From Planococcus donghaensis (GTDB lineage: Bacteria; Bacillota; Bacilli; Bacillales_A; Planococcaceae), in the NCBI RefSeq assembly GCF_001687665.2, contig NZ_CP016543.2:2356001-2420000 (forward strand): 64,000 nt of DNA, read 5' to 3'. Shown here in pieces: positions 18,851-27,069 of the stretch (within the stretch, counting starts at the first letter, position 1; each line of letters opens with the position of its first letter). The position numbers and the translations under genes were made by a program. A model generated the notes under the pieces. It did no database searches and was not told where the DNA came from. It worked only from the letters and a program-made list of their open reading frames with translations.

Positions 18851-18979
18851 ATGAAAAACACTCAAACTTTCGAAACGCGGACAAAAAAAGAATGCCGGGA
18901 ATGTGGCTGTGTGATCAAAGAACGCCGCGAATCTATTATTTATGAATGTGAACGTTGCATTGCCAATGCAGAAGAATAA
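18851..18979 (+). CDS. YhfH-like small zinc-ribbon protein
   Basis: This 42-residue ORF (MKNTQTFETRTKKECRECGC...) has four cysteines in two knuckles, CRECGC and YECERC, resembling the bacillal YhfH family. A GGAGGAG ribosome site is placed 8 bp before the ATG, only 20 bp after the malate synthase stop, so co-transcription is likely. The function of YhfH-type peptides is unknown. The two CxxC pairs suggest metal binding. Confidence 0.8.
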   Translation: MKNTQTFETRTKKECRECGCVIKERRESIIYECERCIANAEE

Positions 18980-18982
18980 TGC

Positions 18983-19022
18983 AAAAGAGGAAAACCAGTA
19001 AATATGGTTTTCCTCTTTTTTT
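18983..19022. terminator. Terminator after aceB-yhfH
   Basis: AAAAGAGGAAAACC and GGTTTTCCTCTTTT form a 14-bp stem followed by a T-tract. It also faces the convergent lipoprotein gene. Confidence 0.9.
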
Positions 19023-19024
19023 CG

Positions 19025-19630
19025 TTAGTATGTTATTTTCTCTAATAATCTCTGTTGATTGTTAACTTGAATTTTGCCGATTTTACCTGCTGTTGGAACG
19101 ATGGCCTCCCCCTCTAAATCAAACGTTTCGGGTTTACCTGTTTCGCTTTCAAACAGTACTTGGAATGTGAAAGTATACAAAGTCTTTTCGGTTTCATTTT
19201 GGATGATTTTTATATTATCCGAGCTTACTTTGTATTCACGATCCGACAAGCTATACATAAAAGCATCTGTATTCTTATATGTTTCATACGCATTATCGGT
19301 AAAATAAAGAGCATACGTATCGTCCATGTACGCAATTAATGCTTTATATTCCAGTGAATTCAACCAAGCATTATACTGTTCTTCATCCATATCACCTGTT
19401 TGACTGTCCATTGCAGCATTCCATAATTCGCGGTACTTTTCGTCTGGACCGTTAAATTGTTTTTCAATAACAGCTTGAATGGCCGCTTTGTCTTGTTCAA
19501 TAGAATCACCCACTTTTTCAGTTTCTGTTTCTATTGCTTGACCATTTTCTGAACATCCAGCAATGAGTAAAAAAGAAACAATCATTAAAAATAGCCCGAT
19601 AAGTCTTTTGGTCTTTATAAAGTTGTCCAT
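19025..19630 (-). CDS. Putative lipoprotein of unknown function
   Basis: This 201-residue protein has a lipoprotein signal (RLIGLFLMIVSFLLIAGCSENG; Cys near residue 26). The mature part is acidic, starting with a low-complexity linker, and then has a mixed alpha/beta segment (GPDEKYRELWNAAMDSQ...). A region near residues 110-190 (YKVSSDNIKIIQNETEKTLYTFTFQVLFE) looks like an NTF2- or DUF-type beta sheet. I do not recognise a named family. The ATG follows AAAAAGGGGG. It is a single gene between convergent terminators. Confidence 0.75.
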   Translation of the reverse strand: MDNFIKTKRLIGLFLMIVSFLLIAGCSENGQAIETETEKVGDSIEQDKAAIQAVIEKQFNGPDEKYRELWNAAMDSQTGDMDEEQYNAWLNSLEYKALIAYMDDTYALYFTDNAYETYKNTDAFMYSLSDREYKVSSDNIKIIQNETEKTLYTFTFQVLFESETGKPETFDLEGEAIVPTAGKIGKIQVNNQQRLLEKITY

Positions 19631-19766
19631 GCTTTATTCCCCCTTTTTGTGTGATAAAAGTAGAATTAACTAGTATACGAAGCAATTCTCAAAAAGTTCC
19701 AGTTTTATTGTATTAATCATTTTCGTCCACTTTAACGACCATCAAGCTCTTTGTTCACAAAACAAA

Positions 19767-19810
19767 AAAATCACCTTTAACGTCATGCTAATGACGTTAA
19801 AGGTGATTTT
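19767..19810 (-). terminator. Strong terminator after the acidic 97-residue protein
   Basis: AAAATCACCTTTAACGTCAT and ATGACGTTAAAGGTGATTTT form a 20-bp perfect stem with a 4-nt loop, followed on the minus strand by a T-tract. Confidence 0.9.
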
Positions 19811-19814
19811 CTCT

Positions 19815-20108
19815 TTACTCTTGGTTGGATGATTTAAAACGATAACGGTTGTCATCTTCAAGTTTGTTAAAAACTTCAATATAGCGAGTGCCACCTTGTT
19901 CGCGTGCATTTGGTGTATCTTCACCTTCTAGAATTTCGTCAAGCGGGCGCGCTTCGGGTTCAATGATGATTGAATCAAAGTCATCCATCAATCCTTGGAG
20001 TTCACTGTAATTTTCAATATTCTTATCTTTTTTTACTTCTTCAAATAGACGGTCTGATTCGTCTTGTGTTAATTCTACATACCCGACCGTGATTTGTTGT
20101 TTTTCCAT
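19815..20108 (-). CDS. Small acidic hypothetical protein
   Basis: This 97-residue, acidic, probably cytosolic protein begins MEKQQITVGYVELTQDESDRLFEEV. It has GGAGG 8 bp before the ATG and its own strong terminator, so it is a real expressed gene. No signal peptide, membrane segment or metal motif is visible. No family is recognised. Predicted content is helical with a disordered acidic middle (IIIEPEARPLDEILEGED). Confidence 0.7.
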   Translation of the reverse strand: MEKQQITVGYVELTQDESDRLFEEVKKDKNIENYSELQGLMDDFDSIIIEPEARPLDEILEGEDTPNAREQGGTRYIEVFNKLEDDNRYRFKSSNQE

Positions 20109-20259
20109 CGTAAAACCTCCTGTAGCTTAATCCACTATTTCTTTTTCCATACCCGTAAAGTTAAAACACGTAAACCTGCTACTGGTATCTACTGGAAGAA
20201 AATCCGGATTTCAGCTATGATGAGAGCAATAGAAAAAATGAGAACCGGAGTTGATTTCT

Positions 20260-20919
20260 TTGCGCGTAGCCATATTTGATTTTGATGGAACTTTATATTC
20301 AAAAGAAACTTTCCAGCTAATGATGAGTCATTTAAAACACCATCCAGAACATAGCCTACGTTATCGTCAATTTTACCGGGCAATTATGCCTCCTTACATT
20401 GGCCATCGCTTAAAAATCTATCCGGAATGGAAAATGCGTGAACGTTCGGTTCAAGCTTACTTGTCTTCGTTGGAAACTTTTACAAAAACTGAACTCGAAC
20501 AATTTTTCGGAGAGATTGCAGATCGAATGCACGGGGATATGAACCCAACGGTGGTAAAGCGTTTAAAAGAACATGTGGCAAATAATGATTACGTCATGCT
20601 CGTTTCTGGAGCCTTTACTCCATTACTTCACGCCGTGACTGAACAATTACCCATTAAAACCATTATTGGGACAGAAGTTCTCTATAACAATAATATATTA
20701 GATCACCAGACACCTTTGTCACATATACAAGGTACGCTGAAAACCAAAAAAATTAAAGAAGCACTAGAAGGCTGGGATATTGACTGGGCTAACAGCTATG
20801 CATATGGCGACAGTCCTTCAGACTTACCTGTGCTTGAACTTGTCGGTCACCCTGTTGCCGTTCAACCAAAGCCGAAATTACGTACAGTTGCAGAACGTCG
20901 TAATTGGGAAATCATTTAA
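20260..20919 (+). CDS. HAD-superfamily phosphatase, subfamily IB (SerB-like)
   Basis: This ~219-residue protein has HAD motif I at the N-terminus (AIFDFDGTL), motif II around LVSGAF, and motif III/IV GDSPSDLPVLELVG near the C-terminus. This gives a SerB-like Mg-dependent phosphatase. The TTG at 20260 lies 9 bp after CCGGAG and gives the expected MRVAIFDFDGTL start; the TTG at 20251 abuts the ribosome site. The substrate is unknown; it may be a phosphoserine-like or lipid phosphate. It is monocistronic with a terminator. Confidence 0.85.
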   Translation: MRVAIFDFDGTLYSKETFQLMMSHLKHHPEHSLRYRQFYRAIMPPYIGHRLKIYPEWKMRERSVQAYLSSLETFTKTELEQFFGEIADRMHGDMNPTVVKRLKEHVANNDYVMLVSGAFTPLLHAVTEQLPIKTIIGTEVLYNNNILDHQTPLSHIQGTLKTKKIKEALEGWDIDWANSYAYGDSPSDLPVLELVGHPVAVQPKPKLRTVAERRNWEII

Positions 20920-20923
20920 TCAT

Positions 20924-20955
20924 AAAAAACGGACCGCAATTTGCGATCCGTTTTT
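20924..20955. terminator. Bidirectional terminator between the HAD gene and pcp
   Basis: AAAAACGGA...TCCGTTTTT with an inner GCAATTTGC forms a stem-loop with tracts on both sides, shared by the two convergent genes. Confidence 0.85.
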
Positions 20956-21564
20956 CTATGCTTCCTCTAACACTTCAATACAAATTTGAATCCCCTTTAC
21001 AAGGTCCTCATGCGACCAACTAGGAATCCGGCCATGTTGAATGGCCAATTCATGTGACGCCGGAATGTGAATAAAACCCGTTTTCAATGAGGGTTTATTA
21101 TGTTTGGCATAATGCAGCCCTTCATACATCACGTTATTACATAGATATGCACCAGCTGTATTTGAAATTTCTGCGGGCAAGCCATTCGTTAATAGATGAT
21201 CAACCATTTTCCGAACGGGTAAAGTAGACATATAAGCTGCCTCTCCTTCTTGTCGAATCGGCTCATCAACTGGTTTGTTGCCTTCATTATCAACATCCCC
21301 ATCTTTGACATTCAAGGCGATTCGTTCTGGAGTAATTTTATACCTCCCTGCTGCAAGTCCTAGCGAAATCACAGCATCCGGATTTTCTTCTTCGATAAGC
21401 TTGAGTAAAAATTCTCCGGACAAATTAAAGTCTACAGGCATTATTTTGCCGACAACTTGGTAATTTCCGATTGTTTTCCCATCTAACACTTCTACTATTT
21501 TCATCGTTGGATTAACTGTATAATCCAAAAATGGCTCAAAGCCAGTTAACAGTAATTTTTGCAA
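20956..21564 (-). CDS. pcp: Pyrrolidone-carboxylate (pyroglutamyl) peptidase I
   Basis: Removes N-terminal pyroglutamate from peptides; it is a cytosolic cysteine peptidase of family C15. The length (~202) is typical. The catalytic Glu lies in GLAAGRYKITPERIA, the Cys in SNTAGAYLCNNVMY and the His in GFIHIPASHE, so the triad is intact. The start is TTG at 21564 with AAAGGGGAG upstream. It is a single gene. Confidence 0.95.
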   Translation of the reverse strand: MQKLLLTGFEPFLDYTVNPTMKIVEVLDGKTIGNYQVVGKIMPVDFNLSGEFLLKLIEEENPDAVISLGLAAGRYKITPERIALNVKDGDVDNEGNKPVDEPIRQEGEAAYMSTLPVRKMVDHLLTNGLPAEISNTAGAYLCNNVMYEGLHYAKHNKPSLKTGFIHIPASHELAIQHGRIPSWSHEDLVKGIQICIEVLEEA

Positions 21565-21705
21565 TCTAATCTCCCCTTTATCGCTATTATACGCAAACTC
21601 CTTTTTCTTGCCTAACCCTCTCTTTTACCGCTCTTGAATTATCAGAAAATATAAACATTAATTTTATCTAAAAATAGCTTTCCAAACGTTTTTCAATGTG
21701 TTAAA

Positions 21706-21721
21706 ATTCATTAAAATGAAT
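21706..21721. promoter_or_regulatory. Inverted repeat upstream of the amino acid ABC operon
   Basis: ATTCATT-AA-AATGAAT lies 29-44 bp before the binding-protein start and could be an operator. Arginine boxes have the opposite half-site order, so the regulator is unassigned. Confidence 0.35.
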
Positions 21722-21749
21722 AAACATACATAATACAGGAGGAATATAC

Positions 21750-22529
21750 ATGATTAAGAAACTATCATTCATCACATTATTTGCATCATCTGCATTACTA
21801 CTAGGAGCTTGTGGAAGTGCTAGCGAAGACGAAACTGGAGCTTCAGAGAAAAAAGAAGTATTGGAAATGGGAACATCTGCAGAATTTGCGCCATTCGAGT
21901 CGCGTAACCCTGAAGGCGATATTATTGGATTTGATATTGACCTTGCAAACCACATTGCAGATGAACTAGGATACGAACTTGAAATTACTGATATGAAATT
22001 TGATGGCTTGATCGGCGCTTTGCAAAACGACCGTGTTGATATGGTTATTGCGGGTATGTCTGCAACCGACTCTCGTAAAGAAAACGTCGATTTTTCAACA
22101 GAATACAATCATTCTGGTGAAATGTTCGTGACCGCTAAAGATTCTGAACTCTCAAGTCTTGAATCGTTAGAAGGCAAAACAGTTGGTGTTCAACTTGGAA
22201 CGATTCAAGAAGAAGGTGCGAAAAGCATCATCGCTGACGAAGGCATCAATTTTGAATTAAAAGCTTTAGACGATTCGGGTGCATTAATACAGGAAATTTT
22301 ATCTGGCCGTATAGATGCTGCCTATATGGATAAACAAGTTGCACTTGGTTATATCGAAGCCCAAGATCTTGGTGCATTTGATGACCCAACTACAGCTTCA
22401 CCTGGTATGGCCGTTGCTTTCCCTAAAGGAAGCGAGCTTGTTGACAAGGTCAATGCAGTACTTGCTGAAATGGAAGAAAGTGGCGCACTCGATGAACTAA
22501 AAGAAAAATGGTTATCTGAAGAAGAGTAA
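21750..22529 (+). CDS. Polar amino acid ABC transporter substrate-binding lipoprotein
   Basis: This 259-residue family 3 solute-binding protein has a lipoprotein signal (FASSALLLGACGS; Cys near 21). The mature protein has the typical LEMGTSAEFAPFESR...IIGFDIDLANHIADELGYELEI motif and GKTVGVQLGTIQEE. It captures a polar amino acid and delivers it to the adjacent permease and ATPase. GGAGG precedes the ATG. It is the first of three plus-strand genes. Ligand (arginine, glutamine, cystine or other) cannot be set. Confidence 0.92.
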   Translation: MIKKLSFITLFASSALLLGACGSASEDETGASEKKEVLEMGTSAEFAPFESRNPEGDIIGFDIDLANHIADELGYELEITDMKFDGLIGALQNDRVDMVIAGMSATDSRKENVDFSTEYNHSGEMFVTAKDSELSSLESLEGKTVGVQLGTIQEEGAKSIIADEGINFELKALDDSGALIQEILSGRIDAAYMDKQVALGYIEAQDLGAFDDPTTASPGMAVAFPKGSELVDKVNAVLAEMEESGALDELKEKWLSEEE

Positions 22530-22557
22530 ACTTACCTGTAGAAAAGAGTTGTAATTT

Positions 22558-23217
22558 ATGAATCTTGATTTTTCACAAATCGTTCCTTATATCCCTTTCA
22601 TGTTGGAAGGGATATGGGTTACGTTAAAATTCGTGTTTTTCGCTATTATACTTGGTTCAATTCTCGGAACCTTATTGGCTTTGTTCAAAATTGGTAGCAT
22701 TAAACCGTTGCGTTGGTTTGCTGACGCTTATACATCCATCTTTCGGGGAACCCCTTTAATTTTGCAATTAATGATAATTTACTATTCCATCCCCCAATTG
22801 ATGGGATTTGATATTTCACCATTTTTGTCAGCAATATTGGCATTTGGCCTTAATTCATCTGCATACATATCAGAAATAATCCGTGCTGGAATTCAAGCTG
22901 TCGATAAAGGTCAAGTGGAAGCGGCTCAAGCTCTTGGCATTCCTTACAGCGCCATGATGAAAGACATCATTTTACCTCAGGCCTTGAAAAACATCTTGCC
23001 TGCTTTAATGAATGAATTTATCACTTTAACCAAGGAATCTGCCATCGTCTCTACCATCGGGTACCTCGACCTTATGAGGCGTGCACAAGTAGTTGGTGCT
23101 GATTTGTTCCGTAATTTTGAGCCTTTACTGTTTGTCGGTGTCATTTATTGGTGTCTTGTGATGGGCTTAACGATGATTGGTAGAGTGTTTGAACGGAGGT
23201 TGAAACAAAGTGATTAA
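22558..23217 (+). CDS. Polar amino acid ABC transporter permease
   Basis: This 219-residue His/Glu/Gln-type permease has about five membrane spans and the EAA loop [30 protein letters not shown], which docks with the ATPase. It is 28 bp after the binding-protein gene and overlaps the ATPase start by 8 bp. Its ribosome site is weak, so translation may depend on the upstream gene. Confidence 0.93.
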   Translation: MNLDFSQIVPYIPFMLEGIWVTLKFVFFAIILGSILGTLLALFKIGSIKPLRWFADAYTSIFRGTPLILQLMIIYYSIPQLMGFDISPFLSAILAFGLNSSAYISEIIRAGIQAVDKGQVEAAQALGIPYSAMMKDIILPQALKNILPALMNEFITLTKESAIVSTIGYLDLMRRAQVVGADLFRNFEPLLFVGVIYWCLVMGLTMIGRVFERRLKQSD

Positions 23218-23932
23218 TGTACAAAATTTATACAAGAAGTTCGGCACGAATGAAGTACTTAGTGATATTTCAGCTACTGTTAACAAAGGAGAAGTCGTTT
23301 CAATCATCGGTCCTTCTGGTTCGGGTAAATCGACTTTCTTGCGTTGTTTAAATTTGTTGGAAGTTCCGACTTCTGGAACCATTGAAATTAACGGCAAAAG
23401 TTTAACTGCTTCTAAAAAAACAATTCATAAAATCCGCCAAGAGATTGGGATGGTGTTTCAACACTTTCACTTATTCCCTCATTTAACGGTACTTGAGAAT
23501 TTAACGTATGCTCCGATAAAAGCAAAAGGGATTAAAAAAGCGGAAGCAGAAATGAAAGCTCGGCTTTTACTTGAACGTGTGGGCTTATCTGAAAAAGAAA
23601 AAGCATACCCAAACAGCTTGTCAGGCGGCCAGAAACAGCGCGTAGCCATTGCTCGTGCCTTGGCAATGGAACCAGAGCTTATGCTCTTTGATGAACCAAC
23701 ATCAGCACTTGATCCTGAAATGGTTAAAGAAGTTCTTGATGTTATGAAAGACTTAGCACAATCAGGGATGACGATGGTTGTTGTTACGCATGAAATGGGC
23801 TTTGCTCGTGAAGTTGCAGATCGTGTCATCTTTTTAGATCACGGTGTGCTAGTCGAAGAAGGTCAACCTGTCGAATTTTTCAGCAATCCAAAAACCGAAC
23901 GTGCAAAAGATTTTCTCGATAAAGTATTGTAA
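23210..23932 (+). CDS. Polar amino acid ABC transporter ATPase
   Basis: This 240-residue ATPase has Walker [10 protein letters not shown], signature [15 protein letters not shown] and Walker [16 protein letters not shown], followed by the H-loop VTHEMGFA. It energises uptake through the adjacent permease. The start is GTG at 23210 with GGAGG 11 bp upstream, inside the permease gene. It is the last gene of the operon and is followed by a terminator. Confidence 0.95.
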   Translation: MINVQNLYKKFGTNEVLSDISATVNKGEVVSIIGPSGSGKSTFLRCLNLLEVPTSGTIEINGKSLTASKKTIHKIRQEIGMVFQHFHLFPHLTVLENLTYAPIKAKGIKKAEAEMKARLLLERVGLSEKEKAYPNSLSGGQKQRVAIARALAMEPELMLFDEPTSALDPEMVKEVLDVMKDLAQSGMTMVVVTHEMGFAREVADRVIFLDHGVLVEEGQPVEFFSNPKTERAKDFLDKVL

Positions 23933-23960
23933 CAGGTGTCCTTTGGGCACCTGTTTTTTT
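23931..23960 (+). terminator. Terminator after the amino acid ABC operon
   Basis: AACAGGTGTCC and GGGCACCTGTT pair, with a G-U closure, around a 3-nt loop and are followed by TTTTTT. Confidence 0.88.
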
Positions 23961-24078
23961 ATGACTATTCTACGTTTTTTTTATTTGTTCATTCGATGCT
24001 CAAATGTCAAACAGATTCCCCGCCTTTCACATGTTATAATCAGATCTGGCAATCTTGCAGAAAACAGAGGTGGAAAAT

Positions 24079-24963
24079 GTGTTTAGAAAGATAATTATTT
24101 TGATAAGCGTTGTATTTTTCATGTCGCTGTTTATTTTTACAGCAGTCATGTTTTTAAAAAATGAAGTAGAACTTTACTCCGACAACAATTTAACGTTAAC
24201 GCTTGAAAAACCAACATTCATTTCTCTTAAAGAGCCTGAGGTTAGTGAAAATGAATCAGACTTAACACAGCTTTACCAACTGACATTCCTCGGCTTGAAT
24301 GTGGGGACCTATACCCTTGTTGACCGTTCTTTTTCGAATGGGACTTCTATTATTTTTGAAGAGATTAAAAATACAAGTTGGGTCCCTTATACATTTTCAA
24401 TGAATATTAAGGGCCTAAAAGACGCAGACTTTAAATCTTGGAATCCTCAACCAACTGTCCGACTCGACGAAGACGTCTATGGTTCCGATCCGACTACCAA
24501 TCCTTATGGTATTTTCACGACTCCGGATGGCGAAATGTTGATTGGGAATGTGTATGTATCACGGAACCTTCAACTGGGTAATGGCAACTGGGTGCAGGAG
24601 CTCCGCCATGAAATTACCGAAATGACAGTAGAAGAAGGTGCTCTCTCAAAAAACCTTTGGCTTCCTCCTAAGCACACAAGTCAGACTTGGTTAATGGCTT
24701 CGCCAGAACCGTTATTTGATACAGAAGAACTGGAAGAGGAGTGGATTGCCTTCACCCTTGAAAATCGTCTATCTCAGTTAAACTGGTTAACCCCTGAAGG
24801 TCCTTTAGTGAAACTGGAATTGACGGATGACCCTCGAACACAGCTGGCTTATGGGTATATTAATAAACGGACTGCAGATTTAACTTCCTTGGAATGGAAT
24901 GAAAAATCCTCTGCTGCGTTTTTTGAATCCATGATATTAAATGCAGAAATCAATAAACCTTAA
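24079..24963 (+). CDS. Membrane-anchored extracellular protein of unknown function
   Basis: This ~294-residue protein has one N-terminal membrane segment (IIILISVVFFMSLFIFTAVMF), then an extracytoplasmic region with no recognised motif. The extracellular part is rich in aromatic residues and DPTTNPYGIF-type loops, and appears beta-rich. A GTG at 24079 follows GAGGTGG and gives a short N-terminus before the membrane segment; a TTG at 24055 is possible but less likely. No family was recognised. The downstream small gene may be separate, as it has its own promoter-like sequence. Confidence 0.65.
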   Translation: MFRKIIILISVVFFMSLFIFTAVMFLKNEVELYSDNNLTLTLEKPTFISLKEPEVSENESDLTQLYQLTFLGLNVGTYTLVDRSFSNGTSIIFEEIKNTSWVPYTFSMNIKGLKDADFKSWNPQPTVRLDEDVYGSDPTTNPYGIFTTPDGEMLIGNVYVSRNLQLGNGNWVQELRHEITEMTVEEGALSKNLWLPPKHTSQTWLMASPEPLFDTEELEEEWIAFTLENRLSQLNWLTPEGPLVKLELTDDPRTQLAYGYINKRTADLTSLEWNEKSSAAFFESMILNAEINKP

Positions 24964-25080
24964 TATAAGGTCAAGCTCTTCTTTGGATATTAAACAAAAT
25001 ATTCTGTATAATAGAAATGAATTAAAATTCTTGTTTTTTGTCAGGTGGCTGCTGATTATTAAATAAGGAGGTTGGTCATA

Positions 25081-25251
25081 ATGGAACGTAAAGTACTTGA
25101 TCCGCAAGAAGTCGAACGTCGACTAGATGAAGACTTTAATGCAATTCTGAATATGATTGGCGAAGGTTCACCCGATTTTGCAGCCGATGAGGAAAACGAG
25201 ATATTAAAAGAACGGCGCCGCGAAGAAGTTAAAGCTAAAGATCTTCATTAA
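25081..25251 (+). CDS. Small hypothetical protein, 56 residues
   Basis: This short, highly charged protein (MERKVLDPQEVERRLDED...) looks entirely helical. GGAGG lies 10 bp before the ATG. Upstream, TTGGAT and TATAAT (25007-25012 region) form a plausible sigma-A promoter with an 18-bp spacer, and a terminator follows, so it is likely its own transcription unit. No family is recognised. Confidence 0.7.
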   Translation: MERKVLDPQEVERRLDEDFNAILNMIGEGSPDFAADEENEILKERRREEVKAKDLH

Positions 25252-25255
25252 CATT

Positions 25256-25292
25256 AAAAATCACCTCTCTATAAATAGAGAGGTGATTTTTT
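25256..25292. terminator. Bidirectional terminator
   Basis: AAAAATCACCTCTCT and AGAGAGGTGATTTTT form a 15-bp stem between the 56-residue protein gene and the convergent LLM monooxygenase gene. Confidence 0.9.
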
Positions 25293-25306
25293 GTACATAT
25301 TTTTTC

Positions 25307-26314
25307 TTAGTGCATCATTTCTGCTAGATAATCGTATGACTTCAGGCGCTCTTCGTGGTAGAAAATTGGTGAATGGACAATCACTTCATGAGCACGTGTT
25401 TTTTGGATAAAGTTTTTCAGTTTTTGTTTCACGAGCTCGGGAGTTCCGACCATCATCGATTCAGAGTTTAATTTATCTCGGAAGATCGCAATTTCGCGAT
25501 CTGTCCAAACGTCCTCTAACTTATCGATTGGTGGCTGGAATGTGGTTGGCTCTCCTCTCATCAACGAGAACATTTGCTGTTGGGAGGAAGTCGCTAACCA
25601 TTCTGCACGTTCTTGTGTTTCCGCAATAATAACATTTACCCCAAGCATGGCATATGGTTCCGTTAATGCTTTAGATGGCTTGAAATTTTGATGATACAAC
25701 TGCAAAGCTTGCATCATATAATCAGGAGCAAAATGACTAGCAAATGAAAACGGTAATCCTTTTAAAGCAGCAAGCTGCGCACTAAAGCCACTTGAGCCAA
25801 GTAGCCACATCGGCACTTTCATATTGGTTCCTGGGAAAGCACGAACACGCCCCACCGGATTTTCTGAAAAGTAATTTTCCAACTCCGCTACTTGTTGCGG
25901 AAAGTCTTCCCCATTGCTGTGTAAGCTTCGGCGCAATGCATGAGCAGTTGCTTGATCACTTCCGGGCGCACGTCCTAACCCCAAGTCAATGCGTCCGGGA
26001 TAAATTGTTTCTAACGTACCAAACTGCTCAGCAATCACGAGTGGTGCATGATTTGGAAGCATTACGCCACCCGAACCTACACGAATCGATTTAGTCGCAC
26101 CAGCAATATGGCCGATTAAAACAGATGTAGCCGAACTACCAATTCCCGGCATGTTATGATGCTCAGCTAACCAAAAGCGATTAAATCCAAGTGACTCCAC
26201 ATGTTGTGCTAACTCCACGCTATTTTTGAATGCCTGAGCCGTTTCCGCACCTTTATTAATCGGCGCCAAATCCAGTACAGACAACGGAATATCTTCGAAT
26301 TTCTTGTTTGACAT
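25307..26314 (-). CDS. LLM class flavin-dependent oxidoreductase (luciferase-like monooxygenase, MsnO8 type)
   Basis: This ~335-residue TIM-barrel flavoprotein has the N-terminal [10 protein letters not shown] pattern, [17 protein letters not shown] and [24 protein letters not shown], followed by [12 protein letters not shown]. These are typical of the bacterial luciferase-like group whose members reduce or oxidise unknown substrates with FMNH2. The ATG at 26314 with AGGAGTG upstream is preferred; an ORF extension to 26437 runs into the repeat region and is not protein-like. It is a single gene. Confidence 0.88.
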   Translation of the reverse strand: MSNKKFEDIPLSVLDLAPINKGAETAQAFKNSVELAQHVESLGFNRFWLAEHHNMPGIGSSATSVLIGHIAGATKSIRVGSGGVMLPNHAPLVIAEQFGTLETIYPGRIDLGLGRAPGSDQATAHALRRSLHSNGEDFPQQVAELENYFSENPVGRVRAFPGTNMKVPMWLLGSSGFSAQLAALKGLPFSFASHFAPDYMMQALQLYHQNFKPSKALTEPYAMLGVNVIIAETQERAEWLATSSQQQMFSLMRGEPTTFQPPIDKLEDVWTDREIAIFRDKLNSESMMVGTPELVKQKLKNFIQKTRAHEVIVHSPIFYHEERLKSYDYLAEMMH

Positions 26315-26386
26315 AATGACTTTCACTCCTATTCCTCTCCATTGTAGCGATGTTTTACAAAAACATCCCTTTTCCTGCTCATGAAA

Positions 26387-26777
26387 GAAAAGCGGAAGCT
26401 GCCGTGTAGATTCGACGGGCATAAGACGCTCTGGCAAAGCGGCGTTTTTCCAGCCGCACAGCTAGAGTAGCTTATGACCCGAGAATCTGGCAGCTGGAGC
26501 TAGACAACACGAAAAGTGAAAGTGCCTGGTCAGCTCCGACAGGCATAAGACAGACCAGCAGTGTGGCGTTCTTTGCCACGCAGCTGGGTTGACTTATGAC
26601 CCGAGGAGCTAGGCACTTGCAACTGGACAACATGAAAAGCGGAAGTGGCTATGTAGTCCCGACAGGCTTAAGGCAGAACACGCAGGAAATCCTGATTTCC
26701 GTAGTGGGCTGACTTAAGACCCCGAGGGACTAGCCACTAGAGCTAGACAACACGAAAAGTGAAAGCTGCCGTGTAAC
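26387..26777. repeat. Three tandem copies of a ~122-bp structured repeat plus a partial fourth
   Basis: Units begin GAAAAGYGRAAG at about 26387, 26511, 26634 and 26754 (period 124, 123, 120 bp). Each has an outer stem that changes sequence but still pairs: GCTGCC/GGCAGC, AGTGCCT/AGGCACT and AGTGGCT/AGCCACT. A conserved middle CCGACAGGCATAAG...CTTATGACCCGAG is present. The partial fourth unit ends about 100 bp before the S-box. It contains no credible ORF. Similar repeats occur widely in Bacillaceae from general knowledge, but I know of no settled function. Confidence 0.85.
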
Positions 26778-26819
26778 CTCCCTTTTTTTCTTTCAATTCA
26801 AACTAATTAAAATCTTCTC

Positions 26820-26848
26820 TTGCTTTTCGCCTTCAAATGTTTTATGAT
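26820..26848 (+). promoter_or_regulatory. Sigma-A promoter for the S-box operon
   Basis: TTGCTT (26820-26825) and TATGAT (26843-26848) are separated by 17 bp. The predicted start, near 26855, gives a short leader before the riboswitch. Confidence 0.7.
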
Positions 26849-26890
26849 AAGAAACATCGAAACAGAAACACCCTAAATTTAATAAGATAT

Positions 26891-26997
26891 TTCTTATCTA
26901 GAGAGACGGAGGGATTTGGCCCTGTGAAGTCTCAGCAACCAGTCCGACGAAGACTACGGTGCTAAATCCAATAGGCTTCGCCTAGCAGATGAGAAGA
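26891..26997 (+). promoter_or_regulatory. SAM-I (S-box) riboswitch
   Basis: The leader shows the S-box signature: TTATCTAGAGAGACGG, then AGGGATTTGGCCCTGTGAA, CTCAGCAACC and GGTGCTAAATCC, closed by GATGAGAA. SAM binding favours the downstream terminator and shuts off the metI-metC pair. The layout is the same as in B. subtilis metIC. Confidence 0.95.
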
Positions 26998-27008
26998 ATA
27001 TGTTTCCT

Positions 27009-27049
27009 AACAGAGGCTTTCTTCTTAAAAGAAGAAAGCCTCTGTTTTA
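27009..27049 (+). terminator. S-box expression-platform terminator
   Basis: AACAGAGGCTTTCTTC and GAAGAAAGCCTCTGTTTT form a strong stem-loop followed by a T-tract 20 bp before the metI start. It is the OFF-state terminator of the S-box leader. Confidence 0.92.
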
Positions 27050-27069
27050 TCGTGGAGAGGATGAGCAAA

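Noticed and set aside
26387..26777. Possible CRISPR array
   Set aside because: Units are about 122 bp, contiguous and palindromic, with no separate unique spacers and no cas genes nearby.
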